From NCBI RefSeq assembly GCF_000224145.3, contig NW_004190415.2, positions 1 to 64,000 on the forward strand: 64,000 nucleotides of DNA. Direction: 5' to 3'. Shown in pieces: positions 24,351 through 34,600 of the stretch. A program made the position numbers and the translations under genes. Positions within the stretch are counted from its first letter, which is position 1; every line of letters begins with the position of its first letter. Under the pieces are notes generated by a model. It was not told where the DNA came from, did not search any database, and saw only the letters and a program-made list of their open reading frames with translations. This DNA is from Ciona intestinalis (taxonomy: Eukaryota; Chordata; Ascidiacea; Phlebobranchia; Cionidae).

Positions 24351-27051
24351 ATGGAAAAGCCGAGGAAAAAGAAGCAAACAGCTGCAAGCGTTGGGGCGGG
24401 AACGGTTAAAGGTGGGAAATTAAAATTTTGGAAATAAAAAAATGTAAAAATTATTTGTATATATATATATTTTAGATTTGGATTTTTTGTCAAAATTAAA
24501 TAACAAAGTTTGTTTCCTTTTCCCAGAAAAACCTAAACCCAAGCCCCCACCAGGCATTAACTTGAAGAAATTGTTCGCGGTTGTTTTTATCATGTTGATT
24601 CTTTGTGGAGGGGTGGCTTGTTTGATTGTTTTCTATGGTGAGTTGTGGTGGTAGTAGCTAGTAGAGGTCAATTTAAACATTAGCAATATAGACTACTTTA
24701 TACATATTTCCCCCATTTGATCTTATGGTTTTCGTCAACAGCTGATTGTATATTAGTACGTACAGACTACAGACCCAAACATTTGTGCCAGCTTACAAAT
24801 TACCATGTATGTAACTTATTTATCCTCACATGGCGGGCAACGACAATGTAACTTATTTATCCTCGCATGGCGGGGCAACGACAGTCGTTATAACACGGGT
24901 GTTCTGTTTCATACACCTCATGCCCGCTTACAAGTTACCATGTATGTAACTTATTTATCCTCGCATGGCGGGGCAACGACAGTCGTTATAACACGGGTGT
25001 TCTGTTTTATACACCTCGTGCCAGCTTACAAGTTACCACGTATGTAACTTTATTAGTAACCCATTATTAAGTACAACCGCAATAAACCGCCCACCATGTT
25101 TTCGCTCCCCAGTTCTCCCGATGTTCGATGATCCTTGTGCGACACCTAGTGACAGCCAATCAGAATACGATATTTTACTTTGCGAACGTGAGTATGTTGT
25201 TTGGCCCAGTGTATCTTGTTTCGTCCAAACTTCTTGTTGTTGGGATGAATGGGTCACTGTACCCCCCGCCCCCATATCACCTTTTGTCAAAACACGGATG
25301 TTTTGTTTCATACACCTTGTGCCCGCTTACGAGTTACCACATATGTAAATTTGTGGGTGACTGTTTTTTTGTATGGTAGCATATATATACATACTGTTCA
25401 CTACTCTTACTGAAAACGACAATGCTAATAAAACCACTTGCAGGGTTTCCACCACCACAACACATTCAATATACACATGTAAATAGTTTTATCAACTATA
25501 TTGTTGTTACACAGGCATCCACGCAGGAGTGACATGTAGCTTTGATGTCGCCACATGTACCACACCTTGTATACTCGGGTACGAACAGGACGCGTATGAA
25601 TGTCCTATTAGTTGTAAGTGTGCGGGGGATGGAACGTTTGAGACGGATGTTTCGTTTAATGAAGTCAACATTAAATCTGTGTTAACTGTAAGTTGGTGGG
25701 ATTGTACATTCTGTTTTATATGAGTGGGGTTCTTGTTGAGGACATGAGATTTATGTCAGAGTTGTCCATTACCCGAACGCCCAGGATGCTACCACTCATA
25801 GTGACCACTGGGTTGAAGCAATTGCCGTTAAGTGTCTTGCCCAAGAACACATGCGTTCACAATGGTAGCAGCATCGAGCCTCAAACCTGTACCTTCTGGT
25901 TATGAAAACAATACCTAAATAATAAGTTTACAAAATTCCATCTTTCGTATATTTCTAAAGTTACAGTGCTATTTTGTTTATTATAATCATTGAATAATAC
26001 CCAGTCATAAATAAACGTATATTAAACATTTAACCCACAGTCGTACATACCTGAGGAAGACACCTCGTTTGACACAAGTAGTTCAGTTAGTGCCCATGCC
26101 AAGTTATGGGACATTGTTGATGGGAGGGCCGTTGTACCATATGTGTTCGCTAATGACGTTTGTAAGTATTTGGTTGTTTTGGTTGTAATGTCTTTACGCA
26201 ATCTGTTTTCAATAAAACACAACTTAAAATGGGTTTACTGTATGTTGGGTTTAGCAGCCACGCTTTTAACTGGCACTTTTTGCTCAAGTTGTTTTTACCC
26301 ATAGCGTGTTTTTAACGACTGTTGTTTTTTGCTAATTCTCTTTTCTTCTTTTTTTAATTAATTTAATCTTTGTCATCGTATTTGAAGAGATAAATAAAAT
26401 CATGTTTTAATGATTTACCTCACACTAACGCTCCAAGTTCATATTCCCACCAAGACAAAAACCTGCGAGCTAAGACTGCGATCGAAGAAGCCATCGAAGG
26501 TTACGCGAACCTCACATGTATTGACTTTAGGGTAAGAAGCGATGAAGATGATTTCCTCGAGTTTGTTGCAAGGGAGAAGGGCTGTAGGTGAGTGGGTTCA
26601 TTTGCTCATGAACGCTTACTCTTGCGAGAATAGTTACACACATTAACACATTTCTATGAAACAAATCTTAACCCTGTGCACTGATTCATTCTACTTTATG
26701 TTTATATTTTGCTGAGATTGGTCAACAATACATTAGTAATCACTAGGTTGGGGCAATAGTAGCAGCAATGAGCCTTGATCCCAAAACCTTCGTTCTAAGA
26801 GACCGTAACCACTTTGTCACGGTACGCACATCACCCAACCCTCTTTTTAATAATGTTGTGTAGAAAATTCCAGGAATAGTTTGCCCACCTTACAACACCA
26901 TAATAATAGTAACCTTGAGCACCAAACCCTGTGGTAGAATGTGGTGACCACATCTCAGGTCACACCACCACATCTCCGGTCCCATGGCTTGTCTCACTGT
27001 CTTACACAGGTCATTCATCGGACGCATGGGCGGCAGACAAATTGTGTCGAT
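24351..27051 (+). CDS. Type II membrane astacin metalloprotease with antistasin-like module, 3' end missing
   Basis: Seven exons in phase: 24351-24411, 24527-24637, 25113-25187, 25515-25687, 26041-26161, 26455-26587 and 27010 to the gap. A short basic cytoplasmic start (MEKPRKKK) precedes a single membrane helix (LFAVVFIMLILCGGVACLI), so the protein should be a type II membrane protein facing outward. Exon 25515-25687 has the cysteine spacing of an antistasin-like module (TCTTPCILGYEQDAYECPIS, then CKC). The last three exons are the N-terminal half of an astacin domain: GRAVVPYVF, a helix, YANLTCIDF, EKGC, then SFIGRMGGRQIVSI. The zinc site (HExxH) is not visible; it must lie in or beyond the 500-N gap, so activity cannot be judged. 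No typical astacin propeptide is seen; the antistasin-like module sits where one is expected. Confidence 0.85.
24785..25060 (+). repeat. Three tandem SINE-like tails
   Basis: The segment CGCATGGCGGGGCAACGACA to ACAAGTTACCATGTATGTAA is repeated head to tail about three times in an astacin-gene intron, so the SINE tail itself was tandemly duplicated. A further related piece lies at 25280-25370. Confidence 0.8.
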
Positions 27052-27551
27052 NNNNNNNNNNNNNNNNNNNNNNNNNNNNNNNNNNNNNNNNNNNNNNNNN
27101 NNNNNNNNNNNNNNNNNNNNNNNNNNNNNNNNNNNNNNNNNNNNNNNNNNNNNNNNNNNNNNNNNNNNNNNNNNNNNNNNNNNNNNNNNNNNNNNNNNNN
27201 NNNNNNNNNNNNNNNNNNNNNNNNNNNNNNNNNNNNNNNNNNNNNNNNNNNNNNNNNNNNNNNNNNNNNNNNNNNNNNNNNNNNNNNNNNNNNNNNNNNN
27301 NNNNNNNNNNNNNNNNNNNNNNNNNNNNNNNNNNNNNNNNNNNNNNNNNNNNNNNNNNNNNNNNNNNNNNNNNNNNNNNNNNNNNNNNNNNNNNNNNNNN
27401 NNNNNNNNNNNNNNNNNNNNNNNNNNNNNNNNNNNNNNNNNNNNNNNNNNNNNNNNNNNNNNNNNNNNNNNNNNNNNNNNNNNNNNNNNNNNNNNNNNNN
27501 NNNNNNNNNNNNNNNNNNNNNNNNNNNNNNNNNNNNNNNNNNNNNNNNNNN
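27052..27551. other. Assembly gap (500 N)
   Basis: Placeholder-sized gap that removes the astacin zinc site and leads straight into the pyrimidine satellite, which is the likely cause of the break. Confidence 0.98.
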
Positions 27552-29070
27552 TTGGGTGAAAAATAGTTTCCCTCCGTCCCTCCATCATTTCCCTCCGTCC
27601 CTAAACTTATTTTAGGTAAAAAATAGTTTCCCTCCGTCCCTCCACCATTTCCCTACCGTCCCTCCACTTATTTTGAGTGAAAAATAGTTTCCCTCCATCC
27701 CTCCACCAGTTTCCCTCCGTCCCTCCACCATTTCCCTACCGTCCCTCCACTTATTTTGGGTGAAAAATAGTTTCCCTCCGTCCCTCCTACCTTATTTTAA
27801 GTTTCCCTCCGTCCCTCCATCATTTCCCTACCGTCCCTCCACTTATTTGAGGTAAAAAATAGTTTCCCTCCGTCCCTCCACCATTTCCCTACCGTCCCTC
27901 CACTTATTTTGAGTAAAAAATAGTTTCCCTCCATCCCTCCACCAGTTTCCCTCCGTCCCTCCACCATTTCCCTACCGTCCCTCCACTTATTTTGGGTGAA
28001 AAATAGTTTCCCTCCGTCCCTCCACCAGTTCTTCCCTCCGTCCCTCCATCATTTCCCTACCGTCCCTCCACTTATTTGAGGTAAAAAATAGTTTCCCTCC
28101 GTCCCTCCACCATTTCCCTACCGTCCCTCCACTTATTTTGAGTAAAAAATAGTTTCCCTCCGTCCCTCCACCAGTTTCCCTCCGTCCCTCCACCATTTCC
28201 CTACCGTCCCTCCACTTATTTTGGGTGAAAAATAGTTTCCCTCCGTCCCTCCACCATCCAGTTCCTATTTTGAGTGAAAAATAGTTTCCCTCCGTCCCTC
28301 CATCATTTCCCTACCGTCCCTCCACTTATTTGAGGTGAAAAATAGTTTCCCTCCGTCCCTCCACCATTTCCCTACCGTCCCTCCACTTATTTTGAGTAAA
28401 AAATAGTTTCCCTCCGTCCCTCCACCAGTTTCCCTCCGTCCCTCCACCATTTCCCTACCGTCCCTCCACTTATTTTGGGTGAAAAATAGTTTCCCTCCGT
28501 CCCTCCACCATTTTCCTCTGTCCCTCCACCATTTCCCTACCGTCCCTTCACTTATTTTGGGTAAAAAAAAGTTTCCCTCCGTCCCTCCCCCAGTTTCCCT
28601 ACCGTCCCTCCACTTATTTTGAGTGAAAAATAGTTTCCCTCCATCCCACCACCATTTCCCTATCCTCCCTCAACTTATTTGAGGTAAAAAATTAGTTTCC
28701 CTCCGTCCCTCCACCATTTTCCTCTGTCCCTCCACCATCTCCCTCCGTCCCTCTACCATTTTCCCTACCGTCCCTCCACTTATTTGAGGTAAAAAATTAG
28801 TTTCCCTCCGTCCCTCCACCATTTTCCTCTGTCCCTCCACCATTTCCCTACCGTCCCTTCACTTATTTTGGGTAAAAAAAAGTTTCCCTCCGCCCATAGG
28901 TTTAAGCAAAGAAATTATTGTTTCCCTCCGTCCCTCCATTTTGCTTCCTTCCCTCCTTTTAGTAACGGTATTTTCCCTCCTTCCCTCCGTCCCTCCCTTC
29001 CCTCCTTTTAGTACTCAGTTTCCCTCCGTCCCCCCGTCCCTCTATCCCTCCTTTTAGTGTTGTCCCACTT
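27552..29070. repeat. Pyrimidine-rich satellite, TTTCCCTCCGTCCCTCCACC
   Basis: About 1.5 kb of tandem and higher-order repeats of TTTCCCTCCGTCCCTCCACC separated by CTTATTTTGGGTGAAAAATA-like spacers. One strand is almost all pyrimidine, so triplex (H-DNA) folding is possible. Long frames on the minus strand here are repeat artefacts. Confidence 0.95.
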
Positions 29071-29087
29071 TCTCCACTCGCCTACAA

Positions 29088-29137
29088 NNNNNNNNNNNNN
29101 NNNNNNNNNNNNNNNNNNNNNNNNNNNNNNNNNNNNN
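29088..29137. other. Assembly gap (50 N)
   Basis: Placeholder gap at the end of the first satellite block. Confidence 0.98.
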
Positions 29138-29169
29138 CAACCGATATCATAAAATGCAAGTAAACTTAC

Positions 29170-29311
29170 CAATCAAGACATTGCAACCATAAGTTTGAAA
29201 TACTGTGCAACAGATCAATTGCTTTAAGCACAATTGGTAATAAGTCCACTCCACAAAGCACTTTACTGGGAAAATGTCCAATCATGTAGGATATCTCACT
29301 GTTCGTAACAC
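29170..29311 (-). CDS. Possible unassigned internal exon between satellite blocks
   Basis: A 142-bp stretch open throughout in one frame (47 codons, SEISYMIGHFPSKVLCGVDL in the middle). It is flanked on the minus strand by an acceptor (AACTTAG) and a donor (GATTG/GTAAGT). I do not recognise the family. It lies in the only unique island between the satellite blocks and on the opposite strand to its neighbours. It may be an exon of an unassembled gene, a decayed gene fragment, or chance. Confidence 0.25.
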
Positions 29312-29424
29312 CTAAGTTCAATTTATATTTTAATGATTACAATTTACAAGTTTCAGATATATACTTCTATAGCAGCAACCCGTTTTTTATCGTAGGAAAG
29401 AACTGTAAATGTACCAGTCCCCGG

Positions 29425-29885
29425 TGCGCTTATTTTGGGTGAAAAATAGTTTCCCTCCGTCCCTCCACCAGTTTCCCTCCGTCCCTCCACCAGTTTCCCT
29501 CCGTCCCTCCACCATTTTGAGTGAAAAATAGTTTCCCTCCGTCCCTCCGTCCCTCCACTTATTTTGAGTGAAAAATAGTTTCCCTCCGTCCCTCCACCAG
29601 TTTCCCTACCGTCCCTCCATTTATTTGAGTTACAAAATAGTTTCCCTCCGTCCCTCCACCATTTCCCTACCGTCCCTCCACTTATTTTGGGTAAAAAATA
29701 GTTTCCCTCCGTCCCTCCGCCCATAGGGTTTAAGCAAAGGAATTATTGTTTCCCTCCGTCCCTCCATTTTGCTTCCTTCCCTCCTTTTAGTAACGGTATT
29801 TTCCCTCCTTCCCTCCGTCCCTCCCTTCCCTCCTTTTAGTACTCAGTTTCCCTCCGTCCCTCCGTCCCTCCTTTTAGTGTTGTCC
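29425..29885. repeat. Pyrimidine-rich satellite, second block
   Basis: Same units as 27552-29070, including the same CTTCCCTCCTTTTAGTAACG and TTTTAGTGTTGTCCCAC ends. The two blocks therefore look like duplicate copies of one array. Confidence 0.93.
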
Positions 29886-30114
29886 CACGCGAGAGCGAAA
29901 AATACTGAAAATGAAAAAAGTGAAGCTATCAAGAGAAGATAATGAGAACAGTCAGCGTAGCTTCCTTTTTAATTATTTTTCGTTCGTTGTGAATTTGCTC
30001 TTTCGCAAGTAACGAATCGCAACGTTAGTGAAATTGCCTGTATGGAATTACAGCCGGTGTCAAATTACACGAGCGCGCAATGTTCCTGTATCTGATTTTA
30101 AATAACAAGCTAAT

Positions 30115-30725
30115 NNNNNNNNNNNNNNNNNNNNNNNNNNNNNNNNNNNNNNNNNNNNNNNNNNNNNNNNNNNNNNNNNNNNNNNNNNNNNNNNNNNNNN
30201 NNNNNNNNNNNNNNNNNNNNNNNNNNNNNNNNNNNNNNNNNNNNNNNNNNNNNNNNNNNNNNNNNNNNNNNNNNNNNNNNNNNNNNNNNNNNNNNNNNNN
30301 NNNNNNNNNNNNNNNNNNNNNNNNNNNNNNNNNNNNNNNNNNNNNNNNNNNNNNNNNNNNNNNNNNNNNNNNNNNNNNNNNNNNNNNNNNNNNNNNNNNN
30401 NNNNNNNNNNNNNNNNNNNNNNNNNNNNNNNNNNNNNNNNNNNNNNNNNNNNNNNNNNNNNNNNNNNNNNNNNNNNNNNNNNNNNNNNNNNNNNNNNNNN
30501 NNNNNNNNNNNNNNNNNNNNNNNNNNNNNNNNNNNNNNNNNNNNNNNNNNNNNNNNNNNNNNNNNNNNNNNNNNNNNNNNNNNNNNNNNNNNNNNNNNNN
30601 NNNNNNNNNNNNNNNNNNNNNNNNNNNNNNNNNNNNNNNNNNNNNNNNNNNNNNNNNNNNNNNNNNNNNNNNNNNNNNNNNNNNNNNNNNNNNNNNNNNN
30701 NNNNNNNNNNNNNNNNNNNNNNNNN
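30115..30725. other. Assembly gap (611 N)
   Basis: Falls between the satellite and the first visible SAFB exon. The missing SAFB start, and perhaps the astacin 3' exons, could be here. One more isolated N lies at 30732. Confidence 0.98.
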
Positions 30726-30732
30726 ATGGAAN

Positions 30733-31679
30733 GCGAATAAAACACGATTGTTTTATAACATTCTCGTTTGTAATGTAACAATCGTAATAGTTTATCAAAG
30801 TTATTCTGACATAAATAATCGTTAGATTATCCACGATGGACATGCGTAAAACTTACACCAATGTTTCATTTATCAAAAAGACGTTTCTAATTAAGTATAA
30901 ATAATGTAATATTGGTCCTAATTTACCGCATAAAGTAGAATAAAAAGATTAGTGTGCAAAACCAATATCTAAAGCGTTTATTTCGCTTTAGAGATAACGT
31001 TGTTTTTTATCTGTATGACAGACCCCTTTTGAACGCGCTAGTTGCACCACTGGCTGCAAAAGTTATAAATACTTTTTAATTAAATAATTTTTATTGGAAA
31101 TTACGAAACGAGACGTCTTTTTAACCGCAAACCACGTGCTCTGTAATATTTAAATAAGCGACGCTTTTCGACTGAATATGAACGCGTTCTCGTACGCCTT
31201 TCTCCTTGATGACGTCATAGGTGCTCGGGCTCGGGCTCGTGCCGAGCTTTTCGTTGAAGCTCGGCGCTCGGCGAACCCGAGCTTTAACAACTTCAGCACA
31301 TCCCTAGTTATTGTTTAATTGTCGTAATAGTTATATTTTAAATGCAACTTTTTGCAAAAGTGCATTTACCACCATATGCTTCAGTTATGTAGAAATAAGT
31401 TTATATTCACATTACTATGAATCCGGCGCCGTGGTGTAGTGGTTAGAGCGCCTAAACCGTGTGATAACGACTGTCATTTTCCGGCCACGCGAGGATGAAG
31501 TAAGTTACATTCATTCATTCAATCGCTGATGGTTTGGAAAAATAGTAAATTAACATTCATCGTGTTATCTAACTTCATTTATCAACATATTATGTTTAAA
31601 AACGAATTTTTTCTGCTAAATGTGTTATAGTAATGTTTGGGTATAAGCAGCTGCTACAACATCCAACATTATCTTACAG
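30733..31679. other. Gene-free stretch before SAFB
   Basis: AT-rich, with no exon recognised. It holds a GC-rich hairpin (31223-31282) and a tRNA-like SINE head at 31424-31455 (GGCGCCGTGGTGTAGTGGTT, then AGAGCGCC) followed by the usual family tail. Confidence 0.6.
31223..31282. repeat. GC-rich nested hairpin
   Basis: Inner stem GCCGAGCTT/AAGCTCGGC (31241-31249 with 31257-31265) inside outer stem GCTCGGG/CCCGAGC (31223-31229 with 31276-31282), in otherwise AT-rich DNA beside an intact TGACGTCA. It may be one end of a DNA transposon or a structured element. Confidence 0.6.
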
Positions 31680-34600
31680 GCAATTATTGAAGAAGGAGGA
31701 AATATAAACGAGATTGAAGTTAACTTAATAGCATCACCTAGTGGGAAGAAAACCTCAAAATCAAAGAAATTTGACGCAAGTTGTTTGGTTTTGCCGACTT
31801 TTCTTGGTTTAATTTGTTATTTTGTTTCAGGATGTTGCAAAACAAGAAGTTTCAGTGAAATCTGAAAATATTGAAAATACTGGTTTGTTTTTGTTTAATT
31901 ATTGTTGTTAATTATGATGTTATACATTAATTAATTAAATAACCTTCCACAAAGTTAAAGTAACATTCATAATCACATAGGTGGGGACGTTGCAGTAAAA
32001 GTTGAAGTCGATACAAAAGTTGTTGAACCTCCAGTTTGCCCGGCAAAGGTAAAACTTATTGTTTAATGTTTGTAAAAATGTTGTTGTATTTTATTAACGA
32101 TGTTGTTTTTTTCAGGATTCTTCGATAAAAACTGAAGGTTGGTGATTGTTGGTTTAATATATTTGTTGTTGTTTTGTTTATTTATTTTAATTTGGAAAAA
32201 GAAGACAACCCGACAACTACGAAGATTTTGGACATTTCCATCGAATGTAAACGAAGTTATTTTTATTTGTATTTAAGTTTATAATATTAATATGGTGGAG
32301 TCTATATTTGGTCGGTGAAAGTTTTCTTCCATGAAATAGAAAAGTCGTTGCAAGATCAGGTTCAAGATGAAACGGGGGTTGATGGGGATAAGGGGGAAGA
32401 TGGGACGAGGGGGGAAGATGGTTCGGCCGATGAGGACAGAGCGGGGCAAGACGGTTCAGGTGAGGACGGAGCGGGGCAAGATGGCTTGAGCCAAGATGGT
32501 ACGAGGGAAAATGGGACGGAAGACAATGGGAATGGATTCGACGATGGAAAGAGCAACGGTGATGTGTTGAACCATGCTGATGATGTCATGAACAACACTA
32601 ATGATGTCATTAACAACACTGATGATGTCATTAACAACTCTGATGATGTCAAACACAGCAATGATGATGTCATAAACAACTCTGATGATGTCACAAGCAA
32701 TACTGATAATGTCATAAACCAAAGCGAAGATGTCATAAATAGCACTGATGATGTCACAAACCATGCTGATGATGTCATAAATAGCTCCGATGATGTCACA
32801 AATAATGATGCAAACAACCAGGACGATACAACAACTACGGGCGATGGAATGGATAGCATGGAGGTCGGGGATGAACAAGATGTTGTTGTCGCCATCGAGG
32901 AAGACGTGCTGGATATGTTGGATTACGACCTCGAGATTCCCGACAAACCAGATGGTGGGGATGCAAGTGAAAATGTCAAACATGAAAATAAAGAAGAAAT
33001 TAAAAGTGAATCGTCATCATCAGGTGTTAGATCTTCATCAAGGTTTGTGTGGATTATTATTCGCAAGGAAGAGAGGAGTTATCTAGTCAGGTTATAGTGA
33101 ATATTATCTTGGTAGTTATATTGTTTATCAACAGGTGTAAGAACGAGGATACTGGATGTAAAAACTTGTGGGTGAGTGGGTTGTCGGCCACTACCCGCGC
33201 TAGTGAGCTCAAAGTCGCCTTCAGCCGATACGGGAAGGTGATTATGATGTCATAGATGATAAATATGTTCCTAACATAATTAAACAAAGCCATTGTTTTA
33301 AAACTTGGGATGACATAATTACAAACACCTGTAACATATAAGCCAAACATTATTATTTAGGTTGTTGGAGCCAAAGTCGTCACTAACGCTAAAAGTCCGG
33401 GTTCGAAATGTTTTGGTTTTGTAGCGATGGCAAGCGTTGCTGCTGCTGATAAATGTATTTTGCATCTTAATAAAACGGAGCTTCACGGGAGAACCATTAC
33501 AGTGGAGAGGGTGGGTTGGGTTGGTTGTTATTAGGGATTTGTTTTTTTGCAAAAAGATTGTTAAACCGAAAAAAAAAAGTATAATGACAACAACAATTCC
33601 TAAAATGCATGTTTGAAATATTTATAAACCCACAAATAGAACAACCATTTTAAAACCATCATAAAACATATGATGTAATCCCCATGCATATAAAACCAAA
33701 TATTCTAATTAAAACACAATATCCCGTACCATGTTACCCCGTACCATGTAACGCCGTACCATATTACCCCGTACTTTGTTACCCCATACCATATTACCCC
33801 GTACCATGTTACCCCGTACCATATTACCCCGTACCATGTTACCCCGTACCATGTTACCCCGTACCATATTACCCCGTACCATGTTACCCCGTACCATATT
33901 ACCCCACACAGACGATGAGCGATCCATCAACATCACGCAAACCCGATCGTAAACCAACATCAACTTCCGATAAAACAAACAAGGACTTGAATAAAGCGGA
34001 CAAGATGAAAGAGAGGTTTGTTGTGTGAGGTCTGTTCAAACGCTCGGTATTTATACTTGTCAATATTTTATATATAAGTTGTGTTTTAACAGTTTGTGGT
34101 AAAACTAGTTGAACACCATTTACAATATCTTAATAATACTGATGTTCCACAGTACATCCGACAAGAAATATTCAACGAATGAAAAGTCTAGAAGTTTAAA
34201 TGACGGAGCAAATAAAGGTAAAATAGAAATAGTATCAGCAAACATAGAAATACTATTAATTAAGGTAGATTTAACATTAAAATTGCTTCCAGAAGACAAA
34301 TCATCTGCACGCCGACGATCACAAAGTGACATTGGGAAAAGCCGAGGAAACGATCGTCAAAACAGGTTAATGTGATGTCTATGAATTTATATATAATGTC
34401 TATGAATGTATATATGATGTCTATGAATGTATATATGATGTCTATGAATGTATATATGATGTCTATGAATGTATATATGATGTCTATGAATGTATAGTGT
34501 GCCTGAACACAGGGGAGGCAGGGGTAGTTAGACACACAATCCTGTGAAACAAATCTAACTTATTGGTTGTAATGTTTACTGATTAATAAAGTGCGGTAAA

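Noticed and set aside
27987-29724. Minus-strand frames rich in Gly-Lys-Trp-Arg in the satellite
   Set aside because: Repeat translation of the pyrimidine satellite with identical segments; no splice or homology support.
26890-30843. Long frames spanning the 500-N and 611-N gaps
   Set aside because: Made almost wholly of N; not evidence of coding.
31424-31455. Possible tRNA gene (GTGGTGTAGTGGTTAGAGCG)
   Set aside because: The 5' half resembles a tRNA but it runs straight into the SINE tail with no acceptor or T arm.
32362-32983. Two minus-strand frames of about 175 codons opposite SAFB
   Set aside because: Antisense shadow of the 21-bp coding repeat; the plus strand has matching splice phases and an RRM downstream.
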